A stretch of 64,000 nt of DNA, taken from NCBI GenBank assembly GCA_963724135.1, contig CAVRTA010000002.1:124001-188000 (forward strand), in the 5' to 3' direction. A model generated the notes under the pieces. That model did no database searches, was not told the DNA's origin, and was given only the letters and a program-made list of their open reading frames with translations. The DNA comes from DATLGB01 sp963724135 (GTDB lineage Bacteria > Actinomycetota > Thermoleophilia > Solirubrobacterales > Solirubrobacteraceae). This document shows, in pieces, positions 15,760 through 24,100 of the stretch. The stretch's first letter is position 1, and each line of letters starts with the position of its first letter. The position numbers and the translations under genes are program-made.

Positions 15760-16722
15760 ATGGGAGTCTCACTGGCCGTCGGCGTGGGGCTGCTGTGCGC
15801 TCTGGTGTCGGCGCTGGTCACGAACCTGAGCTTCCTGTGGAAGCTCAGGGGGGCCGCGGCCGCCCCGGACGTCGACATGCGCCATCCGCTGCGCAGCGCG
15901 CGCGATCTGTTTCGCTCGAAATGGTGGAGCATCGGGTGGGCCACCGCGGCGGTGGCGTTCGCGTTGCACGTGGCCGCGCTCACGCTCGCACCGCTCTCCA
16001 TCGGCCAGGCCGTGCTCGCCGGTGGCCTCGTGTTCCTCGCTGTGCTGGCCGAGCGCTACTTCGGCTTCGAGCTCGGCCAGCGACAGTGGGCCGGGATCGT
16101 CGTCGTTGCACTCGCGCTTGGCCTGCTGACGCTGACGGGCGGGGTCGGGAGAGAACCGAACTCCGGTTACTCGGTCGTCGGGATGATCCTCTTCGAGGGC
16201 ATCGCCATCGGCGTCGGAGTGCTGCTCGTGGTCTCCCACGCGATCGAGCGCATCCCGATCCAGCGCGGCCTCATGCTCGGCGTCGCCGCGGGGCTCGGAT
16301 TCGGGATCTCGGACGTGGCGATCAAGGCCCTGTCGGGGGACCTCGACAGGGGTCCGCTTGCCCTGCTAAGTCCGTGGAGCGCGGTCATCGTCGTCGCAGC
16401 GGTGGGCTCGTTCTTTGCTTCCGCCCGCAGCCTTCAAATAGGCGACGGCGTCGCCGTGATCGCCGTCACCTCGGTGGCGGCGAACCTGTCGACCATCGTC
16501 GCCGGGCTGGCCGTCTTCGGAGACCCGCTCGGCGACAACCCGCTGGTCGTGCTGGCGCGGATCGTTGCGTTCGTCCTGATTCTCGCTGGCACGGCTCTGA
16601 TCCCGGCGCCCGTTCGCGCCGGCGACCCTCCGAGGGATCCGGCTCAACCGCTGGGCGCGCGCGCCCAGCCGCCGCTGGATGACGTGCAAATTGGGCTGCG
16701 GAGCAGCGTCCGTTCCCCTTAG
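15760..16722 (+). CDS. DMT-superfamily (EamA-like) membrane transporter
   Basis: 320 residues with about ten hydrophobic spans in two halves, starting VSLAVGVGLLCALVSALVTNLSFLWK. The central LAPLSIGQAVLAGGLVFLAVLAERYFG is typical of drug/metabolite transporters, in which helix 4 ends near a conserved Glu-Arg. A hydrophilic 40-residue C-terminus follows the last span. Substrate unknown. No clear ribosome site precedes ATG 15760. Confidence 0.8.
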   Translation: MGVSLAVGVGLLCALVSALVTNLSFLWKLRGAAAAPDVDMRHPLRSARDLFRSKWWSIGWATAAVAFALHVAALTLAPLSIGQAVLAGGLVFLAVLAERYFGFELGQRQWAGIVVVALALGLLTLTGGVGREPNSGYSVVGMILFEGIAIGVGVLLVVSHAIERIPIQRGLMLGVAAGLGFGISDVAIKALSGDLDRGPLALLSPWSAVIVVAAVGSFFASARSLQIGDGVAVIAVTSVAANLSTIVAGLAVFGDPLGDNPLVVLARIVAFVLILAGTALIPAPVRAGDPPRDPAQPLGARAQPPLDDVQIGLRSSVRSP

Positions 16723-16745
16723 AATCGAGGTTGGACGGAGCGCCG

Positions 16746-17342
16746 ATGACCCCCCGAGACACCAAGCACCTCCGTGTCCTGATCGCCAACGAACGCAAGG
16801 ACCGACTCGCCCTCGTCGCACCGATCGTCGCCGCGCTGGGCCACGAAGTCATCGCGCGAGAGATCGAGGTCGCGGACGTGGGTGCGGTCACGGCGCGAGA
16901 GCGGCCCGATGTCGCGCTGGTCGGGCTCGGTGAGAGCTCCGGGCATGCACTCGAGTTGATCGACCGGATCGTCCGCGAGGCCGCGTGCCCAGTAATCGTC
17001 CTACTGCACGCACGTGACCCCGACTTCGTCACCGAGGCATCCAAGCGCGGGGTCTTCGCGCACATCAGCGACGCCGATGTCGAGGACTGGCAGAGCTCGA
17101 TCGACATCGTGCTCCGCCGCTTCGCCGAGTACCACGACCTCGAAGGCGCGTTCGGCCGGCGGGCGCTGACCGAGCGCGCGAAAGGGATTCTCATGGAGCG
17201 CCACTCGATCGACGAGGCGGCCGCCTTCAAGATGCTGCGCGACCAGGCGCGCGTAGGCAACCGCAAGCTGATCGACCTCGCCGCGGCCGTCGTCGACGGG
17301 CATCGGTTGCTCCCCAGGCAGCCGGCCTCCGAACAGGACTAG
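16746..17342 (+). CDS. Pseudo-receiver/ANTAR-domain regulator
   Basis: 198 residues from ATG 16746, with GGACGGAG upstream. Residues 1-120 have the fold pattern of a response-regulator receiver (LRVLIANERKDRLALVAPIVAALGHEV). The phosphoacceptor position reads VALVGLGESS, with no Asp, and the N-terminal acidic pair is also lost. Residues about 137-195 are an ANTAR RNA-binding domain (ALTERAKGILMERHSIDEAAAFKMLRDQA). ANTAR proteins prevent transcription termination at dual RNA hairpins; this one is probably controlled by something other than Asp phosphorylation. Confidence 0.85.
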   Translation: MTPRDTKHLRVLIANERKDRLALVAPIVAALGHEVIAREIEVADVGAVTARERPDVALVGLGESSGHALELIDRIVREAACPVIVLLHARDPDFVTEASKRGVFAHISDADVEDWQSSIDIVLRRFAEYHDLEGAFGRRALTERAKGILMERHSIDEAAAFKMLRDQARVGNRKLIDLAAAVVDGHRLLPRQPASEQD

Positions 17343-17429
17343 AGTCGTTGATGCGCGGGCACTCATTGCCCGCCCCTCATCAGTGTCGGGCAGACCTAGC
17401 GATGCCGCCCGCACGCGAAAGGTTGTCCC

Positions 17430-17597
17430 ATGCAGGACACACCGTCTCAGACCGAACCTGGCAGCCCGCAGGTTCCCATCGATCCCTCTGCTCATGTGAG
17501 CGAGCCCGCTGCCCCGACGCCTGCCGAGCGCTCGGACGACTCGGGCAGTCGCCGCGGATTGGTCGCGACGCTGCTCGAACGCCTGCGGGGGCGCTGA
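17430..17597 (+). CDS. Small hypothetical protein, 55 aa
   Basis: ATG 17430 has AAAGG 7 nt upstream. The product is Pro/Ser/Glu-rich and acidic over 40 residues (PSQTEPGSPQVPIDPSAHVS) and ends with a basic amphipathic helix (GLVATLLERLRGR). No family recognised. It lies in a run of same-strand genes between the ANTAR and cupin genes. Confidence 0.45.
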   Translation: MQDTPSQTEPGSPQVPIDPSAHVSEPAAPTPAERSDDSGSRRGLVATLLERLRGR

Positions 17598-17645
17598 TCA
17601 TGCGCGGCCGCCACTTCCCGCGCGTGCCGCTTAGGAAGCCAGTCG

Positions 17646-17816
17646 ATGAGTGAAGCCACGAGACCCGTGAGCCGACGGCGGGCCGCCGAATCCCGCCGCC
17701 ACGCCGCGGTTCTCGCTGCCCGCAGGGCACTCAGCGAACGGCTGACGCCTCGCCCCAGACGAAAGCTGGGCACCAGGGCGGAACGCTCCGCACACCTGAA
17801 GCGATCACACGACTAG
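17646..17816 (+). CDS. Small basic hypothetical protein, 56 aa
   Basis: ATG 17646 is preceded by AGGAAG. The protein is very rich in Arg and Ala (RRRAAESRRHAAVLAARRAL) with no cysteine or membrane span. It may bind nucleic acid, but this is only a compositional guess. It ends 17 bp before the cupin gene. Confidence 0.4.
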   Translation: MSEATRPVSRRRAAESRRHAAVLAARRALSERLTPRPRRKLGTRAERSAHLKRSHD

Positions 17817-17833
17817 CGAGAGGACTGATCACC

Positions 17834-18205
17834 ATGAAGGCCATCACACTCGAAGATCTGCCGACCGTCATAGAGGACGGGCCGCTGAAGGTGCGCCTGC
17901 GCGACGAGGACGGACTCGCCGTGGGGTTCGTCGAGCTTCCCGCGGGTGCGGACCTGCGCGGCGCCACCAAGGGCCTCGCCGACGACTTGTGCCCGTGCCC
18001 GCACTGGGGCTACATGATCAAGGGCCGCGTACGGATGCACACGCTCGATGGACACGTGGACTTCGAGGCGGGGCAGGCCTTCTACTGGGCGCCGGGCCAC
18101 GCTCCCGAGGCGCTCGAGGACTCAGCGTACGTCGACTTCTCGCCGACCGACGAATTCCTGCCGGTCATCGACCACATCACGTCTGGAGCGGCGGCAAGCG
18201 CCTGA
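17834..18205 (+). CDS. Cupin-domain protein
   Basis: 123 residues with a small beta-barrel pattern: VGFVELPAGADLRG, CPHWGYMIKGRVRMHTLDGHVDFEAGQAFYWAPGHAPEAL. The usual metal-binding histidine cluster is only partly present (HWGYMIKGRVRMH and GHAP). Ribosome site GAGAGGA upstream. Function not assignable; comparable cupins bind small ligands or act in stress responses. Confidence 0.8.
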   Translation: MKAITLEDLPTVIEDGPLKVRLRDEDGLAVGFVELPAGADLRGATKGLADDLCPCPHWGYMIKGRVRMHTLDGHVDFEAGQAFYWAPGHAPEALEDSAYVDFSPTDEFLPVIDHITSGAAASA

Positions 18206-18257
18206 GCAGATCGGCGGATGACTCGTAGCGCCTTGGAGTGCGAGGAGGGAGACGCTT

Positions 18258-18530
18258 TCAGCGGAGTGCGCCCGTCGGGATCACGTAGCGGAGTACGGCG
18301 CCGTCGGCGGTGCCGCGAGCGCTGTGCAGGCCTCGGGATGCGGAGCTCGCGGCCGCCGTCTCCGGCTCCCCGGCATGGGCGACGATCCACTCCACGATCG
18401 CCTTTGACGCGACCCCCTCGGCGAGGATCGCGGCCTGCTCGATCACATCGCCTTTCGGGTGCGGACGCGCCAGGCGCACGACGGTCGCGCGGATCTCGTC
18501 GGTGTCGCGCTTCTGATCATCGAGGGACAT
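18258..18530 (-). CDS. Conserved hypothetical protein, 90 aa
   Basis: ATG 18530 is chosen because GGAGGA lies 4 nt upstream; a longer form would start at 18569. The core DTDEIRATVVRLARPHPKGDVIEQAAILAEGVASKAIVEWIVAHAGEPE looks helical and soluble, and the C-terminus ends VLRYVIPTGALR. No family is recognised. It is convergent with the cupin gene. The 285 bp upstream (18531-18815) contain no gene and must hold the divergent promoters. Confidence 0.6.
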   Translation of the reverse strand: MSLDDQKRDTDEIRATVVRLARPHPKGDVIEQAAILAEGVASKAIVEWIVAHAGEPETAAASSASRGLHSARGTADGAVLRYVIPTGALR

Positions 18531-18815
18531 GCGGTCCTCCTGCGTAGATGAGGCAGCGGTAACAGCCATCTGGGCGCGTGTCGATCTGAACCACGCGGTG
18601 GACGCGGCGACCTGAACTCAGGTCGCGTTCTGCCGGCGAGCCGAACCCGCTGGACCAGCCCGCAGCACCGACACTATCCCCTCCCCGTCGCACTGGGGCG
18701 GCTATGCCGCGATTCGCAGCCGGTCTACACTGGAAGACGCTCACGTTCCCGGCTTCTCGTTCTGTGCTCTGGTCGGTGACGTTCATCTAGAGCGCGGGAG
18801 AACTCGAAGGCCGTC

Positions 18816-19895
18816 GTGCCGGTAGCAGATCCCTTCCACGAAGGCGAAGAGCAGGATCTGGCTGACCGTGACCAGACGCTGGCTGACTGCGATCAGAGCA
18901 GCGCCGACCTCGACCAGAGCTCGGCCGACTCTGACCACACGACGTCCGAGCGCGACCAGAACGCCTCTGATCGTGACCAGAAGGCGGCTGACCTCGACCA
19001 GGCCGCCAGCGACCGCGCCGAGGCGCTCGGGCTCGAGACGGGGCACTACGCGCGCACGCGACGCACCCGGGCGAGCACCGCCCTTCAGCGCGATCTCTCC
19101 TCGCAGGTTCGATCCGACGCTGCACGCATTCGCGATGCCACCGCCGAACGGCGAGACCGCGACGCCGACGCCCGCGACGCAGCGTCCGCTGCGCGTGACG
19201 AGCTCGCGGCAGCGCTCGACGCCGAGATCGAGCAAGTGGAGAACGAGCAGGGCCAGGGTGCCAACGGGACGGGGTTCGAGATCCTCATCCGCGCAGCACA
19301 AGATCGCAAGCGAGCGACGGCCAGCCGCCAGCGCGCCGCCGAACAGCGCGAACGGGCCGCAGCTGATCGTGCGCGGGCCCGCGAGGATCGCAGGCAGGGC
19401 GCGATCGACCGAGAGCACGCCGCAGAGGAGACGGCGGTCGAGGGTTTGGACCATCTCACCGAAACGCTGCGGCGGCGCATCGGGTTCGCGGCGATACAGC
19501 GCGAGATCGACCGGATCGAGCGCACGAACGAAGCACTGGTGATCGCTTTCGTCGACGTCGACGGCCTCAAGGCGATCAATGACTCGAACGGGCACTCCGC
19601 CGGCGACAAAGTGCTCCAGGACGTCGCCCGTTGCATCAAGATCGGTCTGCGCCCCTACGACATCATCATGCGCTACGGCGGCGACGAATTCGTTTGCTCA
19701 CTAGCAGGGGAGAGGCTGGCTGGCATCCGCGAACGCTTCAACGAGATCGCCACCCGGATCGCGGAAGCCACAAGCGGAGCCTCGATCAGCGTGGGCCTTG
19801 CGGAATGCGTTCCGCAGGAATCAGTGTCCGACCTGATCGCGCGAGCCGACCAGGCGATGCTCGAGGCGCGCAACGGCGACGAACGCCGCTCCTAG
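18816..19895 (+). CDS. Diguanylate cyclase (GGDEF) with heptad-repeat coiled-coil sensor
   Basis: 359 residues from GTG 18816, with GAAGG upstream. Residues about 12-70 are seven to eight near-perfect 7-residue repeats of the form ADxDQxx (LADRDQT, LADCDQS, SADLDQS, SERDQNA), followed by more Arg/Ala-rich coiled coil to about residue 215. The C-terminal GGDEF domain has an intact signature (RYGGDEFV) and an inhibitory RxxD site five residues before it (RPYD). It should make cyclic di-GMP with product feedback. No membrane span, so a cytoplasmic sensor; the coil probably sets dimer register. Confidence 0.88.
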   Translation: MPVADPFHEGEEQDLADRDQTLADCDQSSADLDQSSADSDHTTSERDQNASDRDQKAADLDQAASDRAEALGLETGHYARTRRTRASTALQRDLSSQVRSDAARIRDATAERRDRDADARDAASAARDELAAALDAEIEQVENEQGQGANGTGFEILIRAAQDRKRATASRQRAAEQRERAAADRARAREDRRQGAIDREHAAEETAVEGLDHLTETLRRRIGFAAIQREIDRIERTNEALVIAFVDVDGLKAINDSNGHSAGDKVLQDVARCIKIGLRPYDIIMRYGGDEFVCSLAGERLAGIRERFNEIATRIAEATSGASISVGLAECVPQESVSDLIARADQAMLEARNGDERRS

Positions 19896-20065
19896 CGGAC
19901 CTGCAAATCGGTCGTCGTGTAGGCGTGGCCCTGCGGCGGCGGCAGCTCGCCCGACGCGACCAGGCGCAGGTAGTCCAGCCCGTCCATCGTCGCGCCCGTG
20001 GCCGCGGAGGCCAGCGGGTCCTCCCAGCTGAAGGTCCGCGTGCGGGCGGTCTCGACGCTGCTCAT
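19892..20065 (-). pseudogene. Truncated PaaI-like thioesterase N-terminus
   Basis: 57 residues from ATG 20065. RTRTFSWEDPLASAATGATMDGLDYLRLVASGELPPP matches the conserved start of actinobacterial PaaI-family thioesterases. The hot-dog catalytic core is absent; the frame runs into an unrelated tail and stops. It overlaps the end of the GGDEF gene. A deletion scar. Confidence 0.5.
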
Positions 20066-20099
20066 CGCGCGACCTCGACCGCCGGCATGGGGGCGGCGG

Positions 20100-20282
20100 T
20101 CAGTGGTGCGCGCGCGGGCGCGCCGAGCATCCACAGTCGCGCCGGTGCCCGCGGCGGCGCCGATCATCGTCGCGCGTTGCCCTCACCACACCGTGGCGGA
20201 TCACGGCGATGCCGCCGACCACGACGAACGGCAAGCCCGCCTCGCGCGCGTCACGGAAGACCCGCGCGAAGTCTGCGGTCAC
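20100..20282 (-). pseudogene. Truncated nucleotidyltransferase (AbiEii/MNT-like) N-terminus
   Basis: From GTG 20282 the product VTADFARVFRDAREAGLPFVVVGGIAVIRHGVVRATRDDD matches the start of Pol-beta-type nucleotidyltransferases of toxin-like systems (VVVGGxAVxxHG, RxTxDxD). It then runs into low-complexity Arg-rich sequence and stops. The metal-binding DxD and the rest of the domain are disrupted, apparently at a rearrangement junction near 20165. Confidence 0.5.
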
Positions 20283-20500
20283 GGCCGTTCGGTCACCGTG
20301 CCCGACGGCGCGATCTGCGCCGCGAGCCGGACCAATGCCATGCCTTCTTCAAGCAGCTCCTCAGGGTCGCGTCCGCCGTCAGCGACGAGTCGTCGCTCGC
20401 GCAGCCGCTCGTTTGCGGTCCAGTCGTCGCCTCGCGCAAGCGCATCGTCAGCTTGGTCCGCGAGCTCTCTGAGTCGGACCTGACGGTCGTTCGAGGTCAC
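20279..20500 (-). CDS. Small partner protein of the truncated nucleotidyltransferase, 73 aa
   Basis: From GTG 20500: SNDRQVRLRELADQADDALARGDDWTANERLRERRLVADGGRDPEELLEEGMALVRLAAQ. It is acidic and helical, and overlaps the nucleotidyltransferase start (GTGA at 20282-20279). The arrangement of small gene plus nucleotidyltransferase resembles toxin-antitoxin pairs. The downstream partner is broken, so this ORF is probably an orphan. Confidence 0.45.
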   Translation of the reverse strand: MTSNDRQVRLRELADQADDALARGDDWTANERLRERRLVADGGRDPEELLEEGMALVRLAAQIAPSGTVTERP

Positions 20501-20594
20501 GCCCTGAGGATATGGACTCAGCGCCCGGCGGTTCACATGAACCAGCTTTGCAACAGAACTCCGCGCCTGTTGCACTCTTGTCGCAATCGCGCAG

Positions 20595-20825
20595 TCAACG
20601 GGCCGCGCGCCGCCATGGCCGCGCCGTGAGGACGGAGCTGAAGGCGACGGAGGGGCACTCGCTCTCGTCGACGGTGAAGGTGACCTGCTCGCCCTCGACC
20701 CTGTAGGGGAACACCGAGCAGATGGCGGGGTCGTCGTTGTGAGGCTCCTGCAGGGTGATCTGACCGTCCGAGATCGAGACGGGGTTCACGAACTCTCCGA
20801 GCGTGTCGTTTGCCAGGTACGGATG
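20595..20825 (-). pseudogene. C-terminal fragment of an unidentified secreted protein
   Basis: The frame reads LANDTLGEFVNPVSISDGQITLQEPHNDDPAICSVFPYRVEGEQVTFTVDESECPSVAFSSVLTARPW and stops at 20595. The pattern (strands, two Cys, GEQVTFTVDESEC) is that of the final beta-sandwich part of a longer exported protein. The upstream part is missing because the frame is interrupted at the binding-protein fragment that starts around 20810 on the other strand. Confidence 0.35.
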
Positions 20826-21136
20826 CGCTGACGGGCTCGGGCCGCGAGCTGATCGACCGCCTGCGCGCCGAGATCGGCGAGCCCCATCCGTACACGGTCT
20901 CCGCAGCGCAGGCGACAGAGCTGCTGCTGGACGCCATCGCCCGCTCGGGCGGAACCCGCAGCTCGGTGATCTCCCATCTCTTCGCCAGCGAGGTGCGCGG
21001 CGGCGTGCTCGGAGACTTCTCCGTCACGCCCACCGGCGACACCACCGCCAACCAGGTGACGATCTACCGGATCGTGAACGGCGAGCGGCGGGTCGAAGCA
21101 GTGCTGACGCTGCCGCTCAGCCTGGTGGTGGACTGA
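20810..21136 (+). pseudogene. C-terminal fragment of a periplasmic amino-acid-type binding protein
   Basis: The 108-residue frame contains SAAQATELLLDAIARSGGTRSSVISHLFASEVRGGVLGDFSVTPTGDTTANQVTIYRIVNGE. This is the last segment of type-1 periplasmic binding proteins (Leu/Ile/Val family). It aligns with the end of the intact lipoprotein at 38434-39669 (TELLVRAIAGSDGTRGDVVREL ... GPLRFDANGDPI). No signal peptide or N-terminal lobe is present, so it is a remnant. Confidence 0.65.
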
Positions 21137-24100
21137 CACAGACCGGCCGGAACGCCTGGCCGGGCACCACGTCCTCCCACTCGCGTTCGGTGAGCTGACG
21201 GCCGGCGACCAGGCAGGCGTGGCGCTCCCACGCCGACGGCCGAACGTCCCAGCGCACCGCGTCCCCGCTGTGCGGCACGGCGATCACGGAGTCGCCGTCG
21301 GGCGCGAAGCCGGCGGCGATGTATAGGTCTGTGGCGACGGTCAGCGGCGACCCGATCGGCCGGCGCGACGTGAGGTCCCACAGCACGACCGTGCCGTCGG
21401 GGCTGCCGGTCAGCAGCCGAGTGCCTTCGGGCGCGTACGCAAGCGCCGTCACACGTTCGGTGTGGTTCTCGAGGCTGCGGCCCGCGGGCTCCCAGGCACG
21501 CGTGCCGAACGTGTTGACGCCGCCCCCGTACAGACCGACGGCGAGCTCCTGACCGTCGGGGCTGAACGCGACGCTGCGTGCGTCGTCCGTGAGTTCGGGC
21601 CTCGCGATCCGGTGCCCGCTGGCGGCGTCGAGCACGAGGGCGCCGTCCTCGCCCGCCGCGGCGGCGAGTCGCTCTCCGTCCGGGCTGAAGGCGACCGAGA
21701 GCGCCGACACCTTGGGCGAGTCGCCGCGCAGCCGGCCGGCGGCCACGTCGTACACGTCGAGCCGCCCGCCCTTCATGCTGAAGAACCCCGTCGCCAGGAG
21801 GCGCCCGTCGGGCGAGAACGCGACGGTCTGGCTGTACCCGTCGCCGGACGGGTCGCGCAGCACGCGGGTGCGCTCAAGGGTCGCCGCGTCCCACAGGGAG
21901 AGCTCGCCGCCGTGCCCGGTTACCGCCAGCGTCCTGCCGTCCGGGCTGAACGCGAGGCCGAGCACCGGCCCGTCGAGGGCGTCGAGGCTCCCGCGCGGCT
22001 CCAGCGTCGCGGCGTCGATCACGATGACGCTGCCGTCCTTCTGTCCCACGGCGATCGAGCGCCCGTCCGGGCTGGTCGCGAGACCCTTGGGCGACTGGTT
22101 GTCCGGGATGTTCATCGGCGGCCCGGCGTCGAAGCGCCGGTCGAGCCGCCGGTCGCCGCCGAGGTCCCACATCACGAGCTTCGCGTCGATGCCGGCGGTG
22201 AACAGCGTGCGGCGGTCAGCCGACGCCTCCAGGGCCGTCACGTCCTCGGGGTGGGCGGCGAGGCGCTCGCGGACACTTGCGGTCGGGACGTCCCACACCG
22301 TGACCTCGCCGCCGTCGGTGGCGAAGACGACCGTGTCGGCGTCTGGGAACGCCACGCGCCCGTCCTCTGACGGGGCGGCGCCCTTCGTGATGGTGCGCAC
22401 GTCACCGCTGCGCAGGTCGAGGACCCGCAGCGAACCGTCATCGTCGGCCAGCGCGAACCTGCGGCCGGCCGGATCGACCGCGCCCCAGCGGGCACCCGCC
22501 GGGTGGGTGCGCCGCACGCGCAGGCTTTTCGGGTCGAGCTCGTAGGTGCGGTCGTCGGCGGGACTGGTCACGAAGACCCGGCGGCGGTCCTCGGTGGAGA
22601 CGAGGTTCCACGCCCCGCCCGCGCCGATCCGGACGGGCCCGCGCCGTACCGCGCCCGTCCGCGGGTCGACCCTCCACATCACCGGCGGCCCGACGTCCGG
22701 GAACTCGACCGGGCTCTGCTGCACGATCACGCTGCCGTCGGGGCCGTAGGTCGCAAGCACGAGGACGAAGAAGGTCTCCTCCGGGAACTCCGGGAGCACG
22801 ATGCGACGCCTCCGCTCGCCCGTCTCGGGGTCGAGGACGTCGATGAGGGTCTTGCCCTGGTGAACCGGTGAGGCGCCGGGCTCGGACCAGGCGCCCACGA
22901 TCAGGTCGCGGCCGTCGGGGGAGAACTTGAGCTGCTGGACGATGCCGTAGTCGACGAGATAGGAGGAGATCCGCTCGCGCGTCACGGCGTCGTAGACGAT
23001 CACCCCGCCGCGCTGGTCGCCGATCGCCAGACGGGTGCCGTCCTCGCTCACCGCGATGGAATACAGCTGCCATCCGTCGCCGCGCAGTTCGCCGATCGCG
23101 GCGGGCTCGCGCATGAGCACGGACAGCAGCCGGCTGTGGGTTGCGGTCGAGGCGTGCAGGTCGACGCCGGCGCGGGCCAGGAGCAGGGCCCGGTCTAGGC
23201 GCTCGTCGGTCAGCGCTTCGGCACCCACGCGCTGTGCGTCCGCGATCAGCGCGGCGTCGCGCGCCTCGCCGCGCTGCTGGGTCGCCACCACCCCGGCGCC
23301 GGCGGCGAGCGCGAGCAGCGCGCCCGCGGCGCCGAGCAGCACGCGCAGGCGCCGGTTCGCCCGGCGCTGCCGGGCGGCCTCCGTCTCTCCGGCCGCTCGG
23401 CTGCCCTCCAGGAAGGCGCGCTCGTTCTCGTTGAGGTCGGCGGTGTGCTCCTCGCTCCACTCGAGCGCTGCCGCAAGCCGGGGCCCGCGATAGAGGTCGC
23501 TGCGGTCGCGACCGCCGGCGTCCCACTCGCGCGCGGCGGCAGCGAGGTGCCGGTGCAGGCGCCGGCCCTCCGCGTCCTCGTCGAGCCAGGCCCGCAGCCG
23601 CGGCCACTCGCGCAGCAGCGCCTCGTGCGCGACCTCGGCGCCCTCGCTGGACACCGTGAGCAGGCGCCGGGCAGCGAGCACGGCCACGACCTCGTGGTCG
23701 GCCTCGAGGTCGGGGCGAGGCACGCGCGTGCGCACGTCACCATCGCCGGCGAGACGCAGAAGGACGCGCCGCGCCCGGTCGCGCTGCGCCTCCGTCAGGC
23801 TCGCGTAGGTGGTCTCGGCCAGGCGCGCGACCGCGCCGCGCACCCCTCCGCTGGACGCGTAGGCCTCGGCGGTGAGCCGTCTGCCCGCGCGCTGATCCCA
23901 CAGCTCGCGCAGCGTCGTCGACAGCAGCGGCAGCGCGCCAGGCTCGCCCTCGACGTCGGCGACGAGCGCGTCGACGAGGTCGGGCTCGACCGTCACCCCA
24001 GCGCGCTGCGCGGGCAGCTCGATCGCGCGTTGCAGCTCATGGCGCCGCATGGGCCCTACGAGGAAGTGGTTGGCGCCGAGCAGCCGTGCGAGCTGCGGGT

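Noticed and set aside
17600..17653. 17-codon ORF starting MRGRHFPRV
   Set aside because: Too short, no independent evidence; could be chance between two small genes.
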